Below are positions 1 through 6,514 of a stretch of 8,840 nt of DNA, in pieces. The stretch is from Syntrophaceae bacterium (GTDB lineage: Bacteria; Desulfobacterota; Syntrophia; Syntrophales; UBA5619). The notes beneath the pieces were generated by a model. The model did not search any database. It was not told where the DNA came from and saw only the letters and a list, made by a program, of their open reading frames with translations. A program made the translations under genes and the position numbers. How positions within the stretch are numbered: position 1 is the stretch's first letter; the number at the start of each line of letters is the position of its first letter. The stretch lies in assembly GCA_023249795.1 (NCBI GenBank), contig JAHFBU010000054.1:1-8840 (forward strand), given 5' to 3'.

Positions 1-162
1 CCGGAAATAAAGTGAAGCGGAGTCCGTATGGTTTCCGTTGATGACTTCGAAAAGGCAGGCCATTATTCTTTTTGTCATTCCCTGGGAAGCGGAAATGCAA
101 AAAGAAGCAGCATCCGACTTTTTACGAGAGCATGACGATCGGCCATCTTAATCAATAGCCTG
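1..162. other. Non-coding left edge with a degraded dispersed repeat
   Basis: No gene is supported here. The stretch lies downstream of the solute-binding protein gene. Around 73-98 it reads GTCATTCC, then a short TTCCCTGGGAA dyad, then GGAAATGC; translated on the plus strand this gives CHSLGSGN. That resembles the intergenic repeats with a GTCATTCC...GGGAATCC dyad that are common in deltaproteobacteria and usually translate as CHSRESGNP. The later ACTTTTTACGAGAGCATGA at 117-135 resembles the flank such repeats often carry. The match is from memory and the copy looks decayed. No strong rho-independent terminator for the gene at 163 could be identified. Confidence 0.4.
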
Positions 163-1803
163 CTACGGTTTCATGACCAGCTTCTGCTCCGCCTGCGGCA
201 CATACCACTTAATGAAGTTGTAACCGATCCCGAGCGGCGCGACCTCCACCCCCCGGAACCGGGCGTGGATCATCGGAAGCGCGTCGGGGACATATAGGAA
301 AAGGTAGGGCTGCTCCTCTGCAAGGATTTCCTGTATCCGATCGTAGCAGCGTTTCCGCAGAGGCTGGTCGAAGGTCTCACGCGCCTTCACGATCAGCGCA
401 TCCACTTCCGTATTTTTGTAGGAGATGAAGTTCAGCTCCTGTGGCCCCGTCTTGCTCGAATGCCAGACGTCATAGAGATCCGGCTCCATCGGGATCGTCC
501 AGCCCAGGATCGTCGCGTCGAACTTCCTTTTGTTGATGAAGTCGTTCACAAAGGCCGCCCACTCGACCACCCGGATCTTCGCGCGAATGCCGACCTCGGC
601 CAGACGCCGCTGGATGATCTCGGCGCATTTCGCCCGGATCTCGTTTCCCTGGTTCGTAATGATCTCGAATTCAAAAGGCCGTCCTTCCTTTTCGACCATG
701 CCGTCGCCGTTCGCATCCTTCCAGCCTGCATCCGCGAGGAGCGCCTTGGCCTTTGCCGGATCATAGGGATAGTTTCGGACGTTCGGATTGTATGCCCAGG
801 TTCCCGGCTTGTAGGGTCCGGTGGCGGGCTTCCCGAGACCGAGCAGAACGCCGTCGATAATCTCCTCACGGTTCACCGCGTGGGCGATCGCCTGGCGGAC
901 CCGTTTATCGGAGAAAAGGGGGTTTTTCAAGTTGTAGCCCATATAGGTGTAGGCGAAGGAGAGATAGCGGTACTTGTTGAAATTTTCCCGGAAGAGGTTG
1001 CTTTCGGTCTGCCGAGTGAACTGAAGCGGGGTCAGCCCCATCCGGTCGATGCCATTGGCGCGGAGTTCCAGGAACATTGTCGCCGTATCGGGAATGATCC
1101 GCATGATGTAGCCGTCGATGTACGGCCGCCCCTCGAAATAGTCCGGGTTTGAGACCAGGACGATCTTCTGCCCGGTCACCCACTCCTTGAACTTGTAGGG
1201 CCCCGTCCCGATCGGATGCCGGCCGAGCGGTGAGGTGGTGATATCCTTCCCGGCCAGGAGGTGTCTCGGCAGGATGCCGACCGACCAGCTCATCAGCCCG
1301 GGTGCGAATGGCTTGTCATAGGCCGCCCGGAAGGTATGGTCGTCGAGCACCTCGGCCTTCTTCACTTTCAGGAAGTCGCCCGCATAGGCCGTGGGGGTTT
1401 TCGGATCGACCGTGACCTGGTAGGTATAGAGGACATCCGCCGCGGTGAAGGGATGGCCGTCGTGCCATCGCACCCCCTTGCGCAGGTGGAAGGTGATGAC
1501 GAGGCCATCCGGCGAGACCTCCCACGATTCGGCCAGGTCGCCCACAACCTTCACGTCTTTATCGTACTTGATGAGTCCGTTGAAGATCAGCCCGGCGATT
1601 TCGTGCGAAGTGGAATCGGTAGCCAGAAGCGGGATGAGGTTCGATGCATCGCCGATGGACCCCTCAACCATGATATCCCCGTAGGCCGGGGTGGTGGCAG
1701 CGCTCCCGGCAGGGGTACGACCGGGCGTTTGCTGACCGCACGCAGCGACGGTCAGCACAAGCAGCATCACCGGAATAAGACTGAGACGGCCGAAGGGTTT
1801 CAT
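163..1803 (-). CDS. ABC transporter substrate-binding lipoprotein, family 5 (peptide/nickel type)
   Basis: This is a 546-residue extracytoplasmic solute-binding protein that would deliver a ligand, probably an oligopeptide or similar, to an inner-membrane ABC permease. Residues 1-22 form a lipoprotein signal: a basic start (MKPFGR), a hydrophobic core, and lipobox LTVAAC with lipidated Cys22. The family 5 signature lies at about 90-124 (LAESWEVSPDG, then FHLRKGVRWHDG and PFTAADV). Further family blocks follow: IGTGPYKFKEW, YMGYNL, a RVRQAIAHAVNREEII helix and a DANGDG loop. Length is normal for the family. The frame stays open to a GTG at 1875, but ATG at 1803 is preferred because it puts the signal peptide at the N-terminus. 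The Shine-Dalgarno there is weak (AGGA about 14 nt upstream). No permease or ATPase gene for it is adjacent, so the ligand cannot be inferred from context. Confidence 0.93.
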   Translation of the reverse strand: MKPFGRLSLIPVMLLVLTVAACGQQTPGRTPAGSAATTPAYGDIMVEGSIGDASNLIPLLATDSTSHEIAGLIFNGLIKYDKDVKVVGDLAESWEVSPDGLVITFHLRKGVRWHDGHPFTAADVLYTYQVTVDPKTPTAYAGDFLKVKKAEVLDDHTFRAAYDKPFAPGLMSWSVGILPRHLLAGKDITTSPLGRHPIGTGPYKFKEWVTGQKIVLVSNPDYFEGRPYIDGYIMRIIPDTATMFLELRANGIDRMGLTPLQFTRQTESNLFRENFNKYRYLSFAYTYMGYNLKNPLFSDKRVRQAIAHAVNREEIIDGVLLGLGKPATGPYKPGTWAYNPNVRNYPYDPAKAKALLADAGWKDANGDGMVEKEGRPFEFEIITNQGNEIRAKCAEIIQRRLAEVGIRAKIRVVEWAAFVNDFINKRKFDATILGWTIPMEPDLYDVWHSSKTGPQELNFISYKNTEVDALIVKARETFDQPLRKRCYDRIQEILAEEQPYLFLYVPDALPMIHARFRGVEVAPLGIGYNFIKWYVPQAEQKLVMKP

Positions 1804-1842
1804 GCCATGGGAAGCTATCCTACGGATGCGGCTTTTGCAACC

Positions 1843-1866
1843 GAATTCTGCCGCTCCGCAGAATTC
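1843..1866. repeat. Perfect 9-bp inverted repeat in the solute-binding protein leader
   Basis: GAATTCTGC (1843-1851) and GCAGAATTC (1858-1866) are exact reverse complements separated by 6 nt. The element lies about 40-63 nt upstream of the ATG at 1803. Read as minus-strand RNA it would form a 9-bp stem with loop GGAGCG. No T-tract follows, so it does not look like an intrinsic terminator. It could be an operator for a dimeric regulator or a structured 5' leader. If the GTG at 1875 were the true start it would lie inside coding sequence. Confidence 0.6.
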
Positions 1867-1956
1867 AACGATCACTCGTATTTACTATCGGGTTACCTGC
1901 TTCCACGGAATGCAACCTCAAGATCGTTCTGAAATACTTGACTAAAGGCCGCGACT

Positions 1957-3564
1957 ATGAAAGATTCCTTTTTCGCGGCGGTCGACAACAGCTTCCGGGA
2001 AATCATCATGGGTCGGTGGTTGATCATGACGAACCCCAGCCAGAACGATCACAAAAAAGACGCTGCCCCGGTGGGCACCCGCCTCCGCATCGCCTCAGCC
2101 TGGGAAATCCTCCGCGATGCCATCGGCAATTACCGGACGAACGGCGACACCAACCAGGCCGCGGCCATTGCCCTGTACGCCATCCTGTCGATCATTCCCC
2201 TGTTCATCCTGACACTGCTCCTGGTCGGCAGCATCTTCAGCGCCGATCCGGGGATCCAGAAAAAGCTGATCGACGGGATCCGCCAGTTCATCCCCTCCTT
2301 CTCGGGCGACCTGCTCACCCAGTTCGGCCAGATCGAAAGAAAGAAAGAACTTCTTGGCTGGGCGGGGATTGTCAGTCTGATCTGGTTTTCGGCAATGATC
2401 TTCAGCGCCATCGAAACGGCCCTGAACATCATCTTCCGTTCAAAGATCTACCGTAATTATTTTGTTTCAAAGGCTCTTGCCATTGCCATGATCCCGCTGG
2501 GGTGGACGGTCGGCATCCTCAGCGTCGGCATCACCTATGTGGCGGCAGTCCTGTCGAGGCAAGCCTTTCGCATCCCCGGAGGCGCCTACTTCCTGCCTGA
2601 GGTTTACGGAGTCATCCTCCGTTACCTTGTTCCCTACTTTCTCACCGTGCTTTTCTTCATGGTGGTTTACAAGGTGATCCCCACCCAGAAAATCCATCTG
2701 AGGGTCGCCTTCATCGGAAGCGCGATCTTTTCCGCTCTGATGGAAATCGCAAAACAGTTCTTCACCTGGTACGTGGCAAGCTACACACGGTATAATGTCA
2801 TTTTCGGTTCGCTCGAGGCGGTGGTCATCCTCGTCATCTGGGCTTTTTACGTTTCGCTGATCCTGCTGTTCTGCGCGGAACTCATCTCCTCCTATCAGCG
2901 CCGCGACATAATCCTCCTTGAAAAAGCGCTCCTGAAGTCCCGTCCGGGTCGCATGCAGATCGATGAGCGCCTCTTCCGAAAATTCGGCCGACTCTACTCC
3001 CGGAACGAATACATCTTCCGCGAGGGGGATTCGGGCCGGAGCCTCTTCTACATTTTGAGCGGCCGGGTCCGGATGGAAAAGAGCGCCGGGCAGATGAAGA
3101 AGGTTCTCGCGGAGATGGGACCGGGCGAGTACTTCGGTGAAATGGCGGCGCTGATCGACGCTCCGCGCACCGCCTCCGCCCGAAGCCTGGAGGAGAGCCA
3201 TATTGCCGTCGTCAATGGGGATATGGTACGGAGTCTTCTGAGAGAGAGCGCCGACGTTTCTCTGACCATGCTCAAAGAGTTCTCCTATCGTATCCGGCAC
3301 ACCAACGAGGCGCTGGAAGGGCTGACCCAATCCTGGGTCCGGCTGACGGCGACCATCTATTTTCTCAGATCATGGCCGCTTTCGGAGATACGCAATCCCG
3401 AAGCGGAGCTGATGAAGATCACCGGCAGGGAGATAGAGGAGATCCGCGAGGTATTGGCTGAACTGGGCCGCAGGGGGATCCTGACGTTTGCGGAGGACGG
3501 TTGCGTGAGCGGCTTCAACCGGGATGAGGCCCTGCGACTGATCGATGAACAGGTGACGGTTTAA
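1957..3564 (+). CDS. YihY/BrkB-family membrane protein fused to a CRP-like cyclic-nucleotide-binding domain and HTH-like tail
   Basis: This 535-residue fusion has three parts. Residues about 45-315 are a YihY/BrkB (formerly 'RNase BN') domain with about six hydrophobic segments (near 68-92, 133-160, 172-202, 218-240, 249-275, 286-310) and family blocks such as AAAIALYAILSIIPL, FSAIETALNIIF and ASYTRYNVIFGSLEAVVILV. Residues about 338-450 are a cyclic-nucleotide-binding fold: FREGDSGRSLFYILSGRV, then the phosphate-binding cassette FGEMAALIDAPRTASA, which keeps the Glu and Arg that contact the cyclic phosphate in CRP-type proteins. Residues about 481-510 (AELMKITGREIEEIREVLAEL, then RRGIL) resemble the CRP winged helix-turn-helix. 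YihY proteins are expected to end in the cytoplasm, so the sensor would face the cytosol. ATG 1957 has AAAGG 8 nt upstream. Met24 (ATG 2026, GGTGG 7 nt upstream) is a reasonable alternative because residues 1-40 are not part of the domain. The biochemical role of YihY proteins is unsettled; they are not confirmed nucleases. Confidence 0.9.
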   Translation: MKDSFFAAVDNSFREIIMGRWLIMTNPSQNDHKKDAAPVGTRLRIASAWEILRDAIGNYRTNGDTNQAAAIALYAILSIIPLFILTLLLVGSIFSADPGIQKKLIDGIRQFIPSFSGDLLTQFGQIERKKELLGWAGIVSLIWFSAMIFSAIETALNIIFRSKIYRNYFVSKALAIAMIPLGWTVGILSVGITYVAAVLSRQAFRIPGGAYFLPEVYGVILRYLVPYFLTVLFFMVVYKVIPTQKIHLRVAFIGSAIFSALMEIAKQFFTWYVASYTRYNVIFGSLEAVVILVIWAFYVSLILLFCAELISSYQRRDIILLEKALLKSRPGRMQIDERLFRKFGRLYSRNEYIFREGDSGRSLFYILSGRVRMEKSAGQMKKVLAEMGPGEYFGEMAALIDAPRTASARSLEESHIAVVNGDMVRSLLRESADVSLTMLKEFSYRIRHTNEALEGLTQSWVRLTATIYFLRSWPLSEIRNPEAELMKITGREIEEIREVLAELGRRGILTFAEDGCVSGFNRDEALRLIDEQVTV

Positions 3565-3580
3565 AAGGGGGAATTCCCCA
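3562..3580 (-). terminator. Possible weak terminator hairpin (GGGGAATTCCCC)
   Basis: GGGGAATTCCCC (3568-3579) starts three bases after the stop codon of the upstream gene. Read on the minus strand it gives a 4-bp G-C stem with an AATT loop, followed by CTTTTAAA. It could therefore help stop transcription arriving from the convergent glycosylase gene. On the plus strand no T-run follows. The stem is short, so this is tentative. Confidence 0.25.
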
Positions 3581-3810
3581 CCTTGAATCGGGACAACTCC
3601 TTTTTACGCCTTGCTTATACAATGATCGCCGGCCCAGGAAACGAGAGTCCGGTGATTTTGCTATGCGGCCATCTCTTTCTTCTTGCGAAAATAGGCTCAA
3701 ATCCGCTTGAACGGCAGTAAAGGCTTGCAGTGCGTCATTATGGATTCTATGCTCGACGAGCACGCGACGGATCAGCAGCCGTCTGACGCCTCCCGCTGAA
3801 ACCGGCGGCC
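3565..3810. other. Convergent intergenic region without a convincing gene
   Basis: These 246 bases separate the plus-strand fusion gene from the convergent glycosylase gene. I read all frames. The only longish open frame is on the minus strand and overlaps both neighbours out of frame; its translation is rich in Arg and Ala and matches no family I recognise. Apart from the short GAATTC-centred palindrome at the left end I see no repeat or RNA gene. It may be spacer or decayed coding sequence. Confidence 0.5.
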
Positions 3811-4308
3811 TCATTGCATCACAACCCGCCAGGCCTCCAGCTTCTTCTCGTAGGTCATTCCCGCATGGGCCGGGCTCGTGGACGGCAGCCGCTGATATAG
3901 CAGCGGATGTGACACGAGCAAAGGTGTTACATGCCTCAGGAAGCACTGTTCGGCCTTGGCTCCATTGAAGAAGACGTGTGCGATCTTCGGATGCCGAAAT
4001 AAAAATGTCTCAAAATCATTTGGGATCATCGAAACATCCTCGATGCTGGAATCCAGGCTGCCTTTGCGAATGCACGAGTGAAGCACGTCCCAGAGCGCAA
4101 TTCCGGAAGACTTCAGAATACGCAGCCGGTCTTCGTAGGAAAGGCCGGGATGAGCGCCAACCAGTTCACCCATGATCGGCCAAAATGCGTTTCGCGGGTG
4201 GGCATAGTACTTGCCCGCCGCAAGAGAAGCCTTTCCCGGCATACTCCCCAGGATGAGCACGATTGCGTCGGGATCTTCTATGGGTGCGAAACAGTGAGCG
4301 TGCGACAT
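3811..4308 (-). CDS. DNA-deoxyinosine (hypoxanthine-DNA) glycosylase, UDG superfamily family 6
   Basis: This is a 165-residue single-domain DNA glycosylase that would excise deaminated bases (hypoxanthine from adenine; some relatives act on uracil) and start base-excision repair in the cytoplasm. The uracil-DNA glycosylase fold is recognisable by its first motif, LILGSMPG at 18-25, followed by the block KYYAHPRNAFWPI at 33-45, which contains the conserved Asn (N40) proposed as catalytic in family 6. ALWDVL (71-76) and VFFNGAKAE (112-120) are further family blocks. The second active-site motif, LPSTSPAH, is at 141-148. Length and the short lead before the first motif fit the family, supporting ATG 4308, although no strong Shine-Dalgarno precedes it. 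The gene is monocistronic and divergent from the DHH phosphoesterase. A G:T/U mismatch-specific (Mug-like) relative is the main alternative, but the motifs favour family 6. Confidence 0.88.
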   Translation of the reverse strand: MSHAHCFAPIEDPDAIVLILGSMPGKASLAAGKYYAHPRNAFWPIMGELVGAHPGLSYEDRLRILKSSGIALWDVLHSCIRKGSLDSSIEDVSMIPNDFETFLFRHPKIAHVFFNGAKAEQCFLRHVTPLLVSHPLLYQRLPSTSPAHAGMTYEKKLEAWRVVMQ

Positions 4309-4526
4309 GCTTTGCCAGACCCGGCCATGATGATACGGGACATCATATAGTCCCTACAATTTGTCTTCCACGATACAATATCATAACCGCGGAAACAAAT
4401 CATTTGCGGGGCACCGCATCCATTTTTCGCTTGCAAATAGGTGCGCCGGGGGTGAGAATGCGGGGCACTGTGAATCGGGGTTCCGCGGCGCCGCGGTCGC
4501 GTGAAAATCAAACTGGGAATACCTCC
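4309..4526. promoter_or_regulatory. Divergent control region between the glycosylase and DHH genes
   Basis: These 218 bases must hold promoters for both divergent genes. An AT-rich core lies at about 4342-4385. On the minus strand TATGAT (plus positions 4342-4347) is a fair -10 for the glycosylase, though no good -35 lies at the right distance. That hexamer falls inside an inverted repeat, GGGAC (4337-4341) and GTCCC (4350-4354), a possible operator. TACAAT occurs at 4355-4360 and 4374-4379 on the plus strand, also without a clear -35. A 10-bp direct repeat, TGCGGGGCAC, occurs at 4405-4414 and 4459-4468. A 14-bp palindrome sits close to the DHH start. None of these is a confirmed site. Confidence 0.35.
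4483..4496. repeat. 14-bp GC palindrome upstream of the DHH gene
   Basis: CCGCGGCGCCGCGG is perfectly self-complementary and ends 30 bp before the ATG at 4527. It could be a protein-binding site, or a compact hairpin in the mRNA leader that affects translation. Palindromes of pure G and C also arise by chance in GC-rich DNA. Confidence 0.45.
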
Positions 4527-5585
4527 ATGAAACGCATCGAATGGCTTCTGGCCCGGAAAGAGGAGACGGTCCTCAACGTCTTCAGGCTCAAAACAATGGT
4601 GAGGGAGAATGATTCGCTCGCGGTTCTTATATACGGCAGCCCGGATCCGGACGCCGTTGCCTCCGCGATGGCGCTGCGGGAGATCCTGAACCAGACAAAG
4701 CCCCTGGCGAAGTGCATTTTTGTCGCCACGGAGCCCGTCGTCCGGCACCAGAACGTCGAGTTCATCAGGGAGATGAAGGTCGAGATTCGGATGCTGGACA
4801 AGGTCGATCTCCGGGAATACCGTCTGATCGCCGTCGTCGACGCCCAGCCGACCTTTTTCGGCGAGACCCTCGGAGGGCTGAAGCCCCAGATCGTGATCGA
4901 CCATCACCCCTGCAAGACGGTCTGGCACGCCCCGCTGGCCGATGTCCGGCCGGATTACGGGGCCCTCTCGACGATCATGACGGAATATCTCCTCGCCGCG
5001 CGGGTGAAGATTCCCAAAAGGCTCTACACGGCTCTTCTATACGGGATACGCAGCGATACGCTTAATTTCGAGCGGGATGCCAGCCTCGAGGACATCGGCG
5101 CCTACTACCTCAATTTCATGCGGGCCAACCGGCAACTGATCCGGCGCATCGAACTGAACCAGATCCCGGATCGGTTCCTCAAATATTTCGATCACGCCTA
5201 CCATTACAAGCGCCGCCACCGCGACCGCATAGTGTGTTACCTGGGCGCGGTCGAAAGCGCGGATGCCTGTGTGCAGGTGGCGGATTTCTTTCTTCGGGTT
5301 ATCAATGTTTTCTACGTGATCATCGCCGGGGTCGTAAAAGAGAGGCTGATTATCATTTTCCGGGGTGACGGCTACCGCCAGGACTGCGGTTCCATTGCCA
5401 TGAAAGCTTTCGGTCATATCGGCAGCGCGGGCGGCCGCCGGAGCGCGGCGCGCGTCGAGATCCCCGTGGAGGCGCTCAAGACGGCCTTGGGAAACGACCT
5501 CTCCCAGGAGTCGGTGGATCACTTTCTCGTCCAGCATCTCCGACGGGAGAAAGTGCCGGTTGCCAGGAAAATCGGCAAGGGATAA
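4527..5585 (+). CDS. DHH/DHHA1 family phosphoesterase (NrnA-like, divergent)
   Basis: This 352-residue cytoplasmic protein has the two-domain DHH-DHHA1 layout of RecJ/NrnA-type phosphoesterases, which hydrolyse nanoRNA, pAp or cyclic dinucleotide products using Mn2+. Motif I is YGSPDPDAVASA (36-47), retaining two Asp (40, 42) but with Tyr where many members have the metal-binding His. Motif II is VVDAQP (103-108, Asp105). Motif III is VIDHHP (123-128) and motif IV is YGIRSDT (172-178, Asp177). The DHHA1 region ends with GHIGSAGGRRSAARVEIP (296-313); the usual GGH is GGR here. ATG 4527 is chosen because residues 1-30 form a plausible leading helix and GGGAA lies about 8 nt upstream; the frame stays open upstream to 4263 but without family-like sequence. 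The exact substrate is unknown. It runs convergently into the FmdB-type gene, with 49 bp between stops. Confidence 0.87.
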   Translation: MKRIEWLLARKEETVLNVFRLKTMVRENDSLAVLIYGSPDPDAVASAMALREILNQTKPLAKCIFVATEPVVRHQNVEFIREMKVEIRMLDKVDLREYRLIAVVDAQPTFFGETLGGLKPQIVIDHHPCKTVWHAPLADVRPDYGALSTIMTEYLLAARVKIPKRLYTALLYGIRSDTLNFERDASLEDIGAYYLNFMRANRQLIRRIELNQIPDRFLKYFDHAYHYKRRHRDRIVCYLGAVESADACVQVADFFLRVINVFYVIIAGVVKERLIIIFRGDGYRQDCGSIAMKAFGHIGSAGGRRSAARVEIPVEALKTALGNDLSQESVDHFLVQHLRREKVPVARKIGKG

Positions 5586-5634
5586 CCGGATGTGGAGCCG
5601 ATGATCTGCCCGCGGCACTCCTCCGGCGGAGATG
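5586..5634. other. Short convergent spacer with a small hairpin
   Basis: Only 49 bp separate two convergent stop codons. CTCCG (5621-5625) and CGGAG (5627-5631) are reverse complements around a single G, so at most a short stem could form, and no T-run follows on either strand. CACTCCTC is repeated at 5616-5623 and 5636-5643. A functional terminator is not evident. Confidence 0.3.
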
Positions 5635-5928
5635 TCACTCCTCGGTCGTGGTTTTGGAAGTGGATGGGGAAGGACTCTCCTTGGCTTCTGCTGCCTTGGT
5701 TTCTACTGCCGTCGTTTCATCTTTCTTCCGCTCGCCTGTCGGGGCCTTTTTCCCGCCGTAATCCGTCGCGTACCAGCCGCTTCCCTTCAACTGAAAGGAG
5801 GAGAGGGACATCAGCTTCTGCACGGAACCTTTACAAAATTTGCAGGACTTCATCACCGGGTCGGCGATTCCCTGAAAAACCTCGAATTCCTTACCGCATT
5901 TCTTACATTTGTACTCGTAAATCGGCAT
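5635..5928 (-). CDS. FmdB-family zinc-ribbon protein
   Basis: This 97-residue protein opens with the FmdB/CxxC signature: MPIYEYKCKKCGKEFE, then a second Cys pair. C8/C11 and C29/C32 would bind one zinc. The block SSFQLKGSGWYATDY (43-57) is also typical of the family. Residues about 59-97 are a low-complexity tail rich in Lys, Glu, Thr, Ser and Pro, probably disordered. The name comes from a gene near formamidase in Methylophilus and proposed to regulate it; a general molecular role is not established. A strong GGAGG lies 9 nt before ATG 5928. It is the second gene of a pair, starting 29 bp after the stop of the HExxH gene on the same strand, so the two are very probably co-transcribed. Confidence 0.92.
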   Translation of the reverse strand: MPIYEYKCKKCGKEFEVFQGIADPVMKSCKFCKGSVQKLMSLSSFQLKGSGWYATDYGGKKAPTGERKKDETTAVETKAAEAKESPSPSTSKTTTEE

Positions 5929-5957
5929 GACAACAAACCTCCGTCCAACATTATATC

Positions 5958-6485
5958 TTACTGCACCAAGTCGCCGATCCGGTAACGGCTGCTGAAACAG
6001 TCCAGAACCAGATTCAGATCAGTATCGGTAACCGGTTTGAGCAGGTTCCGGGTGATCCGGTGAACCGTCTCCTCCTCGTCCTGTTTTTCCTCTTCCGCAG
6101 CGTCGAAGTTGCCCTCGCCCTGTTCAAAGCGGACCACATGCACCAATTCGTGTGCGGCAACATAGAGCAGCAGCGGCGGGAGCCGGATGAACGAATGAGC
6201 CCGCTCCACGGCATCGAGAATCCGGCCGTCCTGAAGACAGATCCGGTAGAAATGCAACCCCTCGCTCTGTGCCTCCGGTTCCTTCCGAAGCTGGTACTTG
6301 CACAGATGAGCAAATGCCCCTTCGCGGATCTCGTGCTCCTTAAGGAAGGCAAGCGTCTTCACATCATACCGGCGCCGCTTCCATTCCGCCGGGCCGATGT
6401 GGAAATAACTTCCCGCCATCTTCTCGGCCTGTGAAAAAGTCTTGCCGGCGAGCGATATCTGTTCCGCGCTAAAACACCGCCCCAT
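5958..6485 (-). CDS. Small HExxH-containing protein, putative zinc metallopeptidase
   Basis: This 175-residue protein has no signal peptide or clear transmembrane segment, so it is probably cytoplasmic. Residues 104-121 read PLLLYVAAHELVHVVRFE: a hydrophobic helix carrying HELVH (112-116), the pattern of zinc metallopeptidases with two His ligands and a catalytic Glu. A strongly acidic stretch at 131-139 followed by TVHRI (140-144) offers Glu or His candidates for the third ligand, but I cannot assign one. The rest has a basic N-terminal half (WKRRRYDV at 35-42) and matches no family I can name. It is first in a two-gene unit with the FmdB-type gene. GGGGGAA lies 5 nt before ATG 6485, and a good promoter lies just upstream. 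Peptidase activity is inference from the motif; the protein could also be a structural metal-binding relative. Confidence 0.8.
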   Translation of the reverse strand: MGRCFSAEQISLAGKTFSQAEKMAGSYFHIGPAEWKRRRYDVKTLAFLKEHEIREGAFAHLCKYQLRKEPEAQSEGLHFYRICLQDGRILDAVERAHSFIRLPPLLLYVAAHELVHVVRFEQGEGNFDAAEEEKQDEEETVHRITRNLLKPVTDTDLNLVLDCFSSRYRIGDLVQ

Positions 6486-6514
6486 CGCGCTTCCCCCTGC
6501 TCCAAGTCGCCGCT

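Noticed and set aside
1804..1875. GTG start at 1875 for the solute-binding protein
   Set aside because: It would put 24 polar residues before the lipoprotein signal peptide and place the 9-bp inverted repeat inside the coding sequence.
460..1932. Long plus-strand open frames (460-1152 and 1261-1932) opposite the solute-binding protein
   Set aside because: They are antisense to a well-supported gene, have Arg/Asp/Gly-rich translations and no family motifs.
1938..1966. TTGACT at 1938 as a -35 for the fusion gene
   Set aside because: No acceptable -10 hexamer lies 15-19 bp downstream, and the expected position would already be inside the gene.
2467..3330. A 287-residue minus-strand open frame opposite the YihY-CRP fusion
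   Set aside because: It is antisense to a gene with clear domains; its composition is that of a reverse-strand shadow.
3515..3946. A 143-residue minus-strand open frame spanning the convergent gap
   Set aside because: It overlaps both flanking genes out of frame, has no ribosome-binding site that I can see and no recognisable domain. A transposase fragment was considered but no motif supports it.
4263..4526. Upstream extension of the DHH phosphoesterase frame
   Set aside because: It overlaps the glycosylase start and the divergent control region, and the extra residues do not resemble the family.
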